Notes: generated from the sequence alone by a model not told the origin. DNA of 33,130 bases from Streptomyces griseus (GCA_002154345.1 MUNB01000253.1:1-33130), one strand, 5' to 3'. Counted from the first letter of the stretch, positions 1-8,393 are shown. Numbers and translations: made by a program.

Positions 1-17
1 CTGCCGGGCGACGCCTG

Positions 18-97
18 GCACGCACGCTCGCGGCGTTGCCGAAATGCCCTAGTAGCTCCGCTACGAGACCATTCCGGCGCCTTGCGATCGCACGCAC
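18..97. repeat. Large imperfect inverted repeat at the left edge
   Basis: The core is a perfect GTAGC-TCC-GCTAC hairpin at 52-64. It is flanked by longer imperfect arms: GCCGAAATG at 38-46 faces CATTCCGGC at 70-78, and the arms extend with mismatches out to about 18 and 97. A second short hairpin, CGCCC-TTC-GGGCG, follows at about 113-125. The element runs directly into the truncated iron-sulfur gene. From memory, similar stem-loops are dispersed in Streptomyces genomes near mobile elements; I could not verify this. The window edge may cut a larger element. What is seen is the inverted structure; the mobile or dispersed nature is inference. Confidence 0.45.
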
Positions 98-135
98 CAT
101 GCGCCGCCCGGCCGCCCTTCGGGCGACGACGGCAG

Positions 136-438
136 TTTGACGACAGGCCCTGGGTCCAGCCGGGCAACGCCCCCGCCGACGAGGTCGCCGACGTCGTCCA
201 CCGCTGCCCGAGCGGCGCCCTCCAGTACCACCGCACCGACGGCATGCCCGACGAGGTCCCCGACGTCCCCACCCATGTGTCGCTGCACGCCGACGGGGTG
301 CTCCACCTGCGCGGCGACCTCGAAGTCGCCACCCCGTACGGCCCCCGCCACGAGACCCGGGTGATGCTCTGCGGCTGCGGCGCCACCGGCAACACGCCGT
401 ACTGCGACCACAGTGGCCACTGCGCCGAACACGGCTGA
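136..438 (+). pseudogene. 5'-truncated Fer4_19 / CDGSH-type iron-sulfur protein
   Basis: The readable part begins with FDDRPWVQP and continues to CPSGAL, the typical end of a divergent 4Fe-4S mono-cluster domain. It finishes with a CDGSH-like motif, CGCG..G..PYCD. Intact family members have a further N-terminal segment with the remaining cluster cysteines before the F-D-x-x-x-PW block. Here that segment is replaced by the inverted-repeat element. The frame stays open upstream to a TTG at 82, but residues 1-18 of that reading do not look like the family. In the CDGSH part the usual C-D-x-S-H histidine is displaced (CDHSGH), which may be a natural variant or decay. I read this as a remnant. A short functional protein starting at 82 is possible but less likely. 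Confidence 0.55.
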
Positions 439-578
439 GCCGGTCCGCGCGGCCGGGCCCCGGACACAGCGGCCGAAGGGTGCGCGGCGCGCCGGTCGGG
501 TGAATCGGCCTGAGGGATATATCTGTATTTAGTGCCCTTTATTCCGGATGCCCCGTCGCCCGACCCGGACACCCCGCT
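439..578 (+). promoter_or_regulatory. Leader/promoter region of the mrp operon
   Basis: This 140-bp gap contains the most AT-rich stretch at this end of the window, about 517-545, including a GATATATC palindrome and a TATTTA hexamer. These are plausible -10 material for the operon that follows. No convincing -35 or Shine-Dalgarno sequence is visible before the GTG at 579. The promoter role is inferred from position and base composition only. Confidence 0.3.
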
Positions 579-3482
579 GTGATCGCGCTCATCGTCGCCC
601 ACTTCGCGCTGGCGGCTTGCGCGGGCCCGCTGGTGCACCGGCTCGGCCGACGGGCCTTCGTCGTGCTCGCGCTGCCCCCGGCCGCCGCGACCGTCTGGGC
701 CTTCACTCGCTGGAACACCGCCGCCTCCGGCGGCGCGGACACCTGGACCTGGGAGTGGATCCCGGACTACGGCGTCACCCTCGACCTCCGCCTGGACGCG
801 CTGTCCGAGCTGATGGTGCTGCTCGCCGCCGGGGTCGGCGCGCTCGTCCTGCTCTACTGCGCCTCCTACTTCACCGACGACACCCCGCAACTGGGCCGCT
901 TCGCCGGAAACCTCCTCGCCTTCGCGGGCGCCATGCTCGCCCTCGTCCTCGCCGACGACCTGATCACGCTCTATGTGTTCTGGGAGCTGACCACGGTCTT
1001 CTCCTATCTGCTGATCGGCCACGGCAGCGAACACCGGCACAGCCGCCGCTCCGCCCTCCAGGCCCTCGTCGTCACCACCTTCGGCGGCCTCGCCATGCTC
1101 GTCGGCTTTCTGATCCTCGGTCAGGCGGCGGGCACCTACCGGATCTCCGCGATCCTCGCCGATCCGCCCGAGACGACGCTCGCCGTGTCGATCGCCGTTG
1201 TCCTGGTGCTCTGCGGGGCCCTGTCGAAGTCCGCGATCTGGCCGTTCTCCATGTGGCTGCCCAACGCCATGGCCGCGCCGACCCCCGTCAGCGCCTATCT
1301 GCACGCCGCCGCGATGGTCAAGGCCGGGGTCTACCTGGTCGCCCGGCTCGCCCCCGCCTTCGCCGACGTCCCCGTCTGGAAGCCCGTCGTTATCGTCCTC
1401 GGCGGCGCGACCATGCTGCTCGGCGGCTGGCGGGCGCTGCGCCTCAACGACCTCAAGCTCGTCCTCGCCTACGGGACCGTCAGCCAGCTCGGCTTCCTCA
1501 CCCTGCTCGCCGGGACCGGCAACCGTAACGCCGCGCTCGCCGCCGTCGCGATGATCCTCGGACACGCCCTCTTCAAGGCCCCGCTGTTCCTCGTCACCGG
1601 CATCGTCGACCACGCCGCCGGCACCCGTGATCTGCGCAAGCTCTCCGGCGTCGGCCGCTCGCTGCCGTACGTCGCCGGGGTCGCCGTACTCGCCGCCGCC
1701 TCCATGGCCGCCGTGCCGCCGCTGCTGGGCTTCGCCGCGAAGGAGGCCGCGTTCGAGGCGCTGCTGCACGGATCGGCCGCCGACCGGTGGGCGCTGGGCG
1801 TCGTCGTCGCGGGCTCCGCGCTGACCACCGCGTACACCCTTCGGTTCGTCTGGGGCGCGTTCGCCCGCAAGCGCGGCGTCCCCGACACCCCCGTCCACTC
1901 CGTCGGCCCGGCCTTCCTCGCCCCGCCCGCCCTGCTCGCCGCGCTCGGCCTGGTCCTCGGGCCCGGCATCGGCTGGACCGACCGGCTGCTGGGCGCGTAC
2001 GCCGACACGTTCCCGGCCGAGCCGGACCCGTACCACCTCGCCCTCTGGCACGGATTCGGCCTCGCGCTGCTCCTGTCGGCCGTCGCCTGGGCGGCGGGCG
2101 CCGTGCTCTTCCTCGGGCGCGCCCGGGTCACCCGGCTCTCGCGGCGGATCGCCTGGCCCACCGCCGACAGCGTCTTCGGCCATCTGCTGCTCGGGCAGGA
2201 ACGTCTCGCCCTCCAGGTCACCGGCTTCATCCAGCGAGGCTCGCTCTCGGTGTACCTGGCCACCACCCTGCTCGTCATGCTCGGCGGCCAGCTCGCCGTC
2301 CTGCTGGTCGACACCCCCTGGGACGGAGCCGTACGCCCCCGGGTCTGGGACAACCCGCTCCAGGGCGCGGTCGCCGCCCTGACCTGCGCCGCCGCCCTGC
2401 TCTGTCTGACGGTGCGCCGGCGCATGAAGGCCGTCGTCCTGGCCGGGCTGACCGGATACGGCACCGCGCTCCTCTTCGTCGTCCAGGGAGCGCCCGACCT
2501 GGCGCTCACCCAGTTCTGCGTGGAGACCGTCGCGATGATCGTGTTCGTGCTGGTGCTGCGCCGGATGCCCGTCCACTTCCAGGAGACCGTGAGCACCTGG
2601 CGGCGCGCCACCCGCGTGCCCGTCGCCCTCGCGGCGGCCGCCACCGTCGGCGTCGGGATGTGGGTCGCCGCCGCCGCGCGCACCGCCCCGCCGGCCGGCG
2701 CCGCCATGGTCCAGGAGGTCGCCGACCACGGGTACAAGGACGTCGTCGCGACGATCCTCGTCGACCTGCGGGCCTGGGACACGATGGGGGAGTCCGCGGT
2801 GCTCGCCGCCGCCGCGGTCGGCGTCACCAGCCTGATCTATCTGCACCGCCGCAGCGAGGGAACCATGGTCCAGGAGGAGCTGCGGGGCCGCACCGCCTGG
2901 TCCCTCTCGGCACACCACTCCTCCCGGCTGCCGCTCGGCGACGAAGCCGCCCCCGAACGCAGCTGGCTGGCCGCCGGAGCCACCCTCGCCCCCGAGCACC
3001 GCTCGATCGTCTTCGAAGTGGTGGCCCGGCTGCTGTTCCACCCGATCCTGGTGCTCTCGGTCTATCTGCTGTTCTGCGCCGAATCGCTGCCCGGCGGCGG
3101 CTTCGTCGCCGGACTGGTCGCCGGGGTCGCCCTGATCACCCGCTATCTGGCGGGCGGCCGCTTCGAACTCGCCGAGGCGGCACCCCTGCAGCCCGGACTC
3201 TTCACCGGCCTCGGCCTCTTCATCTCCACCGGGGTCGGCCTCATCGGACTCGCGGAAGGCACCGTCCTGCACGCGTTCACGTACTACGGACACCTGCCGG
3301 TCTTCGGCAAGTACCACCTGAGCACCTCGGTCCTCTTCGACTTCGGCGTCTATCTGCTGGTCCTCGGCGTCGTCCTGGACATCGTGCGGGCCCTCGGCGC
3401 CAAGGTCGACCGGCAGATCGAACGGGCGGCGGGCGTCCTCACACCCGACGGCGGCCCCGAGGCGGGAGGGCCCCTGCGATGA
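579..3482 (+). CDS. mrpA: Mrp-type Na+/H+ antiporter subunit A, with fused MrpB part
   Basis: This is the large membrane subunit of a multisubunit cation/proton antiporter, homologous to the ND5/NuoL subunit of complex I. The 967 residues are almost all hydrophobic helices. Residues about 1-520 form the antiporter-like unit, with the conserved membrane glutamate in FWELT and lysine in LSKSAIWPF. About 600-690 is the DUF4040-type segment with GAPDLALTQFCVE. About 800-945 matches MrpB (PGGGFVAGL), so no separate mrpB is needed. GTG 579 is the first possible start in the frame and gives the N-terminus VIALIVAHF expected for the family; no clear ribosome site precedes it. The gene overlaps mrpC by 4 nt. 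Mrp systems export Na+ at high pH or salt at the expense of the proton gradient. The substrate here cannot be read from sequence. Confidence 0.95.
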   Translation: MIALIVAHFALAACAGPLVHRLGRRAFVVLALPPAAATVWAFTRWNTAASGGADTWTWEWIPDYGVTLDLRLDALSELMVLLAAGVGALVLLYCASYFTDDTPQLGRFAGNLLAFAGAMLALVLADDLITLYVFWELTTVFSYLLIGHGSEHRHSRRSALQALVVTTFGGLAMLVGFLILGQAAGTYRISAILADPPETTLAVSIAVVLVLCGALSKSAIWPFSMWLPNAMAAPTPVSAYLHAAAMVKAGVYLVARLAPAFADVPVWKPVVIVLGGATMLLGGWRALRLNDLKLVLAYGTVSQLGFLTLLAGTGNRNAALAAVAMILGHALFKAPLFLVTGIVDHAAGTRDLRKLSGVGRSLPYVAGVAVLAAASMAAVPPLLGFAAKEAAFEALLHGSAADRWALGVVVAGSALTTAYTLRFVWGAFARKRGVPDTPVHSVGPAFLAPPALLAALGLVLGPGIGWTDRLLGAYADTFPAEPDPYHLALWHGFGLALLLSAVAWAAGAVLFLGRARVTRLSRRIAWPTADSVFGHLLLGQERLALQVTGFIQRGSLSVYLATTLLVMLGGQLAVLLVDTPWDGAVRPRVWDNPLQGAVAALTCAAALLCLTVRRRMKAVVLAGLTGYGTALLFVVQGAPDLALTQFCVETVAMIVFVLVLRRMPVHFQETVSTWRRATRVPVALAAAATVGVGMWVAAAARTAPPAGAAMVQEVADHGYKDVVATILVDLRAWDTMGESAVLAAAAVGVTSLIYLHRRSEGTMVQEELRGRTAWSLSAHHSSRLPLGDEAAPERSWLAAGATLAPEHRSIVFEVVARLLFHPILVLSVYLLFCAESLPGGGFVAGLVAGVALITRYLAGGRFELAEAAPLQPGLFTGLGLFISTGVGLIGLAEGTVLHAFTYYGHLPVFGKYHLSTSVLFDFGVYLLVLGVVLDIVRALGAKVDRQIERAAGVLTPDGGPEAGGPLR

Positions 3483-4096
3483 TCGTCAGCGCCTCGCTCA
3501 TCGCCACCGCCGTCGTGCTCTGCGCGGTCGGCGGCATCCTCATGCTCACCCGCCCGCTGACCCGCATCCTGCTCGGCGCCGTCGTCCTCAGCAACGGCAT
3601 CAACCTGCTGGTGCTCTCCTCCACCGGCCGGGCCGGCGCCGCCCCGCTGCTGTACGGGGTCTCGCTCAGCCGGGTCACCGACCCGCTGCCGCAGGCCATC
3701 GCGCTGACCGCCATCGTCATCACCCTGGCCACCACCGCGTTCCTGCTGGCCATGGCCTACCGCAGCCACCAGATCACCGGCACCGACGAGGTCCACGACG
3801 ACCTGGAGGACCGGCGCATCGTGCTCCGCGCCGAAGTCCTCGGCGAACGGGCCCAGTTGCGCGAGCAGTTCCGGTCGGGCGCCGAACCCACCGCCGAGGA
3901 GCGCGAACGCTACCGGGAGGAGCGCCGCCGGCTCCGCGACCGGCTCCGCGCCGACCGCGCCCGCCAGGCCCGCGGCCGCGACGCCTCCGGCAACCTGTGG
4001 AACGACGTGCTGGGCGCGGACCCCGAGGACTACGCACGCGACGGCGACGCCAAGGCGGATGACCGCTACCCCCGTGACCGAGGAGCCCGAGGATGA
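3479..4096 (+). CDS. mrpC: Mrp antiporter subunit C with long charged C-terminal tail
   Basis: This is a NuoK-like small subunit. Residues about 1-100 hold three hydrophobic helices and the family motif DPLPQAIALTAIVI (68-81). The start is the ATG at 3479, sharing ATGA with the mrpA stop, and the stop shares ATGA with mrpD. At 205 residues it is much longer than typical bacterial MrpC (roughly 110-130). Residues 111-205 form a soluble Arg/Glu-rich tail (ERERYREERRRLRDRL and similar) likely to be helical and cytoplasmic. It may bind neighbouring subunits or a regulator, but that is a guess. Streptomyces homologues may share the tail. Confidence 0.92.
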   Translation: MIVSASLIATAVVLCAVGGILMLTRPLTRILLGAVVLSNGINLLVLSSTGRAGAAPLLYGVSLSRVTDPLPQAIALTAIVITLATTAFLLAMAYRSHQITGTDEVHDDLEDRRIVLRAEVLGERAQLREQFRSGAEPTAEERERYREERRRLRDRLRADRARQARGRDASGNLWNDVLGADPEDYARDGDAKADDRYPRDRGARG

Positions 4097-5745
4097 ACGC
4101 GCTCGTCCCGCTGCCGGTGCTGCTGCCGCTGTGCGCCACCGGCCTGAGCCTGGCCTTCGGCACCCGGCTGGGGCGCTTCCAGCGCTTCATCAGCGTGGCC
4201 GTGCTCACCGCCGTCACCGCGCTCTCGGCGACCCTCATGGTCGCCGCCGACCGGCAGGGCCCGCTCTCCGTCCACCTCGGCGACTTCGCCCCGCCGCTCG
4301 GCATCACCCTGGTCGCCGACCGGCTGTCCGGGCTGATGCTCACGGTCTCCTCGGCCGTCACGCTCTGCGTGCTCGTCTACTCTCTCGGCCAGGGCATGAC
4401 CGACCGGGACAAGGAGACCCCGCTCGCCGTCTTCCACCCCGCCTATCTGATCCTCGTCGCCGGGGTCTCCTGCACCTTCCTCGCGGGCGACCTCGTCAAC
4501 CTCTACGTCGGCTTCGAGATCATGCTGGTCGCCAGCTTCGTCCTGCTCACCCTCGGCGGCACCGGGCCCCGGATGCGGGCGGGCTCCACGTACGTGATCA
4601 TCTCGCTGTTCTCCTCGATGCTCTTCCTCACCGCCATCGCCATGACGTACGCGGCCACCGGCACCGCCAACTTCGGCCAGCTCGCGGTGCGGCTGACCGA
4701 ACTCCCCGTCGGCGTACAGACCCTGATCCAGGCGATGCTGCTGACCGTCTTCGCGATCAAGGCCGCCGTCTTCCCGCTCGCCGCCTGGCTCCCCGACTCC
4801 TACCCGACCGCCCCGGCCCCGGTGACCGCCGTCTTCGCCGGACTGCTCACCAAGGTCGGCGTCTACTGCATGCTGCGCACCGAGACCCTGCTCTTCCCCG
4901 GCAACCGCATCGGCGACCTCCTGATGGCCATCGCCCTGGCCTCGATGGTCATCGGCATCCTCGGCGCGGTCGCCCAGACCGACCTCAAACGGCTGCTCTC
5001 CTTCACCCTGATCAGCCACATCGGCTACATGGTCTTCGGTATCGGCCTCGCCACCCGCGAGGCGTACGGCGGGGCCATCGTGTACGTCGCCCACCACATC
5101 ACCGTCCAGACGACGCTGTTCCTCGTCGCCGGGCTCATCGAACGCCGGGGCGGCACCACGGAGCTGACCCGGCTCGGCGGCATGGCCCGCGCGGCGCCCA
5201 TGCTCGCTCTGCTGTTCTTCGTCCCGGCGATGAACCTCGCCGGGATCCCGCCGCTGTCCGGCTTCATCGGCAAGCTCGGGCTGATGCGCGCGGGCGTCGC
5301 CGACGGCGGCGGCTGGGCCTGGCTCCTGGTGGCCGGCTCGGCCGCCACCAGCCTGCTGACGCTGTACGTGGTCGCCAAGGTCTGGAACCTCGCCTTCTGG
5401 CGGGCCGCCCCGCCCGGACAGGCCGCCGCGGGCACGGTCCTGGAGTCCGGCGACGACAGCGACGACGACTCCGACGCGGGCCCCGACGACATCCCCGGCA
5501 CCGGCGACGAGGGCGTCGGAGCCATGCCCCCGCCCGCCGGCCGGGCCGTCGCCGCGACCCTGCACGGACGGGCCGTCATCACCACCAGCCGACTGCCCCG
5601 CACGATGGTCGCGGCCACCGCGGCGACCATCGCGATCGGCCTCGCCTTCACCGTGTTCGCCGATCCGCTCACCGCCTACACCGACCGCACGGCCGCCGAA
5701 CTCCTCCAGCGGACCCCCTACATCCAGGAGGTGCTGGGCCGGTGA
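4093..5745 (+). CDS. mrpD: Mrp antiporter subunit D
   Basis: This is a 550-residue NuoN/NuoM-like subunit with about 14 hydrophobic helices. The key charged membrane residues of this family are visible: the glutamate in NLYVGFEIMLV, the lysine in FAIKAAVFPLAAWLPDSYP, and the lysine in QTDLKRLLSF. It probably forms one of the ion paths of the complex together with MrpA. Near the C-terminus, about residues 450-475, a very acidic soluble loop (GDDSDDDSDAGPDD) interrupts the membrane region before the final helix. It starts at ATG 4093 in a 4-nt overlap with mrpC and ends in a GTGA overlap with mrpE, so translation is probably coupled. Confidence 0.95.
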   Translation: MNALVPLPVLLPLCATGLSLAFGTRLGRFQRFISVAVLTAVTALSATLMVAADRQGPLSVHLGDFAPPLGITLVADRLSGLMLTVSSAVTLCVLVYSLGQGMTDRDKETPLAVFHPAYLILVAGVSCTFLAGDLVNLYVGFEIMLVASFVLLTLGGTGPRMRAGSTYVIISLFSSMLFLTAIAMTYAATGTANFGQLAVRLTELPVGVQTLIQAMLLTVFAIKAAVFPLAAWLPDSYPTAPAPVTAVFAGLLTKVGVYCMLRTETLLFPGNRIGDLLMAIALASMVIGILGAVAQTDLKRLLSFTLISHIGYMVFGIGLATREAYGGAIVYVAHHITVQTTLFLVAGLIERRGGTTELTRLGGMARAAPMLALLFFVPAMNLAGIPPLSGFIGKLGLMRAGVADGGGWAWLLVAGSAATSLLTLYVVAKVWNLAFWRAAPPGQAAAGTVLESGDDSDDDSDAGPDDIPGTGDEGVGAMPPPAGRAVAATLHGRAVITTSRLPRTMVAATAATIAIGLAFTVFADPLTAYTDRTAAELLQRTPYIQEVLGR

Positions 5746-6371
5746 AACGCATCCTGCGCTTCTCGTTCAGCAACGCCGATCTGCCGCCGCTGAGCTGCGA
5801 GTTCGGCACCCGCCGCCGACGGGTGATCGACCTGCCGCTGATCGCCTGGCTCACCGTCATCTGGGTCTTGCTCTGGTCGACCCTCACCTGGGCCAACGTC
5901 CTGACCGGCCTGGTCGTCTCGGTCCTCGTCTGTCTCGCCTTCCCGCTGCCCCGGGTCGACCTCGGACTGCGGCTCCACCTCTGGGGCATCGTCTGCCTGG
6001 CGGGCTATCTCTTCCACGACATGTACACCTCGGGCGTGAAGGTCACCCGGCAGATCTTCTTCGGCCTGCCGCACCGGGCCGCCGTCATCGGCGTCCCGCT
6101 GCGCTGCCGCAGCGACCTGATGCTCGCCGCCACCGCCGTCGCCGTCTCCAACGTCCCCGGCGGCTCCATCATCGAGGTGCGCCGGGCCACCGCCACCGTC
6201 TTCCTGCACGTCCTGGACGCCGACCGGCCCGAGGAGCTCGAAGCCGCCCGCCGCAAGGTGTGGCGGCTGGAGGAACTGACCGTACGGGCCTTCGGCACCC
6301 GCGACGAGATCGCCCGGGTCGCCGAACCCCCGCCACCGCCCCAGCTCGCCGCCGGGAGGCCCGCACCATGA
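5742..6371 (+). CDS. mrpE: Mrp antiporter subunit E
   Basis: This 209-residue MNHE-family protein has two or three N-terminal hydrophobic helices (about residues 28-50 and 68-90) and a soluble C-terminal half with the family block VSNVPGGSIIEV. MrpE is needed for assembly or stability of the antiporter complex in characterised systems. The start is GTG 5742, which overlaps the mrpD stop as GTGA and gives the expected N-terminus. The C-terminus is proline-rich. It overlaps mrpF by 4 nt. Confidence 0.92.
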   Translation: MKRILRFSFSNADLPPLSCEFGTRRRRVIDLPLIAWLTVIWVLLWSTLTWANVLTGLVVSVLVCLAFPLPRVDLGLRLHLWGIVCLAGYLFHDMYTSGVKVTRQIFFGLPHRAAVIGVPLRCRSDLMLAATAVAVSNVPGGSIIEVRRATATVFLHVLDADRPEELEAARRKVWRLEELTVRAFGTRDEIARVAEPPPPPQLAAGRPAP

Positions 6372-6691
6372 CCGCACCCGAACAGGTCGACCGGATCCTG
6401 CTGATCACCGCCGTCGTGCTGATCCTCGTCGCCGGGGCGCTGCTGCTGGCCCGGATCTGGCGCGGCCCCTCCATGCTGGACCGGGCGATCTCGCTGGACG
6501 TCTGCGCCGCCCTGATCATCGCCGGCCTCGCCGCCAAGTCGGCGTTCGCGCTCGACCCTTTCTACTTCCCGATCATGCTGGTGCTGGCCTTCCTCGGATT
6601 CACCGGCTCGGTGGGCATCGCCCGCTTCATCGCCGTACGCGACAGGCCCGGCCGGACGTACCCCGACGACACCCAGGACGGCCCGCGGTGA
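6368..6691 (+). CDS. mrpF: Mrp antiporter subunit F
   Basis: This 107-residue protein has three hydrophobic helices and the MrpF-typical segment RGPSMLDRAISLD between helices 1 and 2. It is a small integral subunit of the Mrp complex; in some bacteria the homologue has been linked to bile salt or cholate efflux. ATG 6368 overlaps the mrpE stop (ATGA), and its own stop overlaps the mrpG start (GTGA). Confidence 0.93.
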   Translation: MTAPEQVDRILLITAVVLILVAGALLLARIWRGPSMLDRAISLDVCAALIIAGLAAKSAFALDPFYFPIMLVLAFLGFTGSVGIARFIAVRDRPGRTYPDDTQDGPR

Positions 6692-7041
6692 ACCTCTGGC
6701 TCCAGATCGTCGACACGGCCGGCGCCGTCCTGCTCCTCATCGGCGCCGCGATCTGTCTGCTCGGGGTGATCGGCATGCTCCGGCTGCCCGACGTCCTCTC
6801 CCGCAGCCACGCGGCGACCAAGCCGCAGACCCTCGGCATGATCCTGGTGCTGGCCGGGGTCGCACTGCGGCTGCGCGGCGGCATGGAGCTCGCCACCCTC
6901 GCTCTCATCGCCTTCTTCCAGATGCTCAGCAGCCCGGTGGCCTCGCACCTGGTGGCCCGGTCCGCGTACCGCACCGGCCAGGTCGAACACAGCGAGCTGC
7001 TCTTCGACGAACTCGACGAACAGCTCACCGACGGGAAGTAG
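6688..7041 (+). CDS. mrpG: Mrp antiporter subunit G
   Basis: This is the last gene of the operon, 117 residues with three hydrophobic helices. It carries the PhaG/MnhG signature: a G-V-I-G-M-LRLPD turn after helix 1, then SHAATKPQTLGM, and SSPVASHLVARSAYR in the last helix. The start is GTG 6688 in a 4-nt overlap with mrpF. A 90-bp gap with no gene follows before the CDP-alcohol phosphotransferase, so the antiporter operon probably ends here. Confidence 0.93.
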   Translation: MNLWLQIVDTAGAVLLLIGAAICLLGVIGMLRLPDVLSRSHAATKPQTLGMILVLAGVALRLRGGMELATLALIAFFQMLSSPVASHLVARSAYRTGQVEHSELLFDELDEQLTDGK

Positions 7042-7131
7042 GCGCCTGCGCCCGGCCCGTCGCGGCCAAACACCCCACGGCTCCGGGCCCGCGTGCCATG
7101 ATGCGGGCACTGCCGGACGCTGGGGGGCGTA

Positions 7132-7875
7132 GTGGGAAGCACGGGCACCGTGCTGCGCGAATTGCGCGGCGCACAGAAGAGCGCCAAGGGCGTCTCGCTC
7201 TACTCGCGGTACGTGAACCGGCCCGCGGGGCGGGTGCTGGCGGCCGGGGCCTACCGGGCGGGGATGACGCCCAATCAAGTGACCTTGACCAGCGCACTGT
7301 TCACCTACGGCGCGCTGGCGTCGGTGGCGCTCGTCGAGCCGTCGTGGACGCTCGCCGTGCTGGTCTACGCGGCGCTCGCGGTCGGCTTCGCCTTCGACTC
7401 CGCCGACGGGCAGCTCGCCCGGCTCACCGGGCGGGGCGGGCCGGACGGGGAGTGGCTGGACCACGTCGTGGACTGCGGGAAGCTGGTGCTCGTCCACGCC
7501 GCCGTCCTGATCTCCTTCTACCGCTTCGGCGAACTGCCGTCGGATGCCTGGCTGTTGCTGCCGCTGGGATTTCAGCTGGCCACCGTGGTGACCTTCTGCG
7601 CGGGGCTGCTGCGCGAACAGCTCGGCAAGGCGGCGGCGAGCGCCCGGGGCCCGTCCTGGGCGGAACCGGCGACGCCCGCGCAGCCGGTGTCCCGGGTGCG
7701 TGCCGTGGTCCTGCTCCCCGCCGACTACGGCGTGTTCTGCCTGGTGTTCCTGCTGCTCGGCGCACCCGGGGCCTTCCGCGCCGGGTACGCCGCGCTCGCG
7801 GTGGTGCACACGCTGTTCCTGGCGGCCTTCCTCACCAAGTGGTTCAGGGAGCTGAAAGCGCTCCGGGCCGGCTGA
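7132..7875 (+). CDS. CDP-alcohol phosphatidyltransferase family membrane enzyme
   Basis: This 247-residue integral membrane enzyme transfers a phospho-alcohol from a CDP-activated donor to a hydroxyl acceptor. The complete family signature D-x2-D-G-x2-A-R-x8-G-x3-D-x3-D is present: D89, D92, G93, A96, R97, G106, D110, D114. The region SRYVNRPAGR...GMTPNQVT before it resembles the DIPP-synthase/YnjF branch more than PgsA, from memory. The GTG start at 7132 follows a G-rich stretch. Its 3' end overlaps a convergent TagD-like cytidylyltransferase by 32 bp, and a cytidylyltransferase is exactly the enzyme that would make a CDP-alcohol. The actual alcohol and acceptor (lipid, inositol phosphate, glycan) cannot be read from sequence. 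Confidence 0.88.
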   Translation: MGSTGTVLRELRGAQKSAKGVSLYSRYVNRPAGRVLAAGAYRAGMTPNQVTLTSALFTYGALASVALVEPSWTLAVLVYAALAVGFAFDSADGQLARLTGRGGPDGEWLDHVVDCGKLVLVHAAVLISFYRFGELPSDAWLLLPLGFQLATVVTFCAGLLREQLGKAAASARGPSWAEPATPAQPVSRVRAVVLLPADYGVFCLVFLLLGAPGAFRAGYAALAVVHTLFLAAFLTKWFRELKALRAG

Positions 7876-8293
7876 CGAGCACGTCCAGCGCCCGGCGCAG
7901 CTGGGTGCTGGACGTGTGCACGGTGTACGGGAAGTAGACGACCTCCACGCCCACTTCGGCGAAGTCGCGCTCCAGCTTCTGGCCCTTCTCGGTGCCCCGC
8001 CAGTCGTCGCCCTTGAAGATCACGTCGAACCGGACCTGCTGCCAGGTCTCGACCTTGTCCGGCACGGTCTCCACGAACGCGGCGTCCACGAACCGCACAC
8101 TGCGGACGATCTCCAGTCGTTCGCGGAGCGGGATCATCGGCGTGTGCCCCTTGGCGAGGGCCGCCATCTCGTCCGACACGACCCCCGCGACCAGGTAGTC
8201 GCACTGACTGCGGGCGTGCCGCAGGATGTTGAGGTGCCCGACGTGGAACAGGTCGTACACCCCGGGTGCGTAACCCACCCTGTGCTGCACCAT
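7844..8293 (-). CDS. TagD-like cytidylyltransferase (possible glycerol-3-phosphate cytidylyltransferase)
   Basis: This 149-residue nucleotidyltransferase of the TagD/HldE-C type carries the HxGH site (YDLFHVGHLNIL), a GDDW block (FKGDDWRG) and a C-terminal HTSSTQL that corresponds to the IS[ST]T[KQ] motif. TagD makes CDP-glycerol from CTP and glycerol 3-phosphate; the GDDW block favours that group over heptose adenylyltransferases. The frame is open upstream of the chosen ATG, but ATG 8293 is preceded by GGGGGGAG at good spacing and gives the expected N-terminus. It is transcribed toward the CDP-alcohol phosphotransferase gene and overlaps its end, and is divergent from the WcaI-like gene. 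The alcohol phosphate substrate is uncertain. Confidence 0.85.
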   Translation of the reverse strand: MVQHRVGYAPGVYDLFHVGHLNILRHARSQCDYLVAGVVSDEMAALAKGHTPMIPLRERLEIVRSVRFVDAAFVETVPDKVETWQQVRFDVIFKGDDWRGTEKGQKLERDFAEVGVEVVYFPYTVHTSSTQLRRALDVLVSRPGALSAP

Positions 8294-8393
8294 CCGTATC
8301 TCTCCCCCCACGGTGAACCTGATCCGGTGATGTTCCAACGACCTTACTGTGAAGAACACTTGTGCAAGCCGTGAACGGATAAGCTCGGCAGGG

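Noticed and set aside
4066..5565. Long open frame on the minus strand opposite mrpD (about 499 codons)
   Set aside because: It is Gly/Glu/Asp/His-rich without domains and is the shadow of a well-supported antiporter gene in very GC-rich DNA.
7844..8293. Heptose-1-phosphate adenylyltransferase as identity of the TagD-like gene
   Set aside because: The GDDW block and overall layout fit TagD better, and no other heptose-pathway gene is in the window.
8340..8375. Possible promoter pairs between the cytidylyltransferase and WcaI-like genes
   Set aside because: Hexamers such as TTGCAC and TAAGGT occur, but the spacing is only about 15 bp and no better pair was found.
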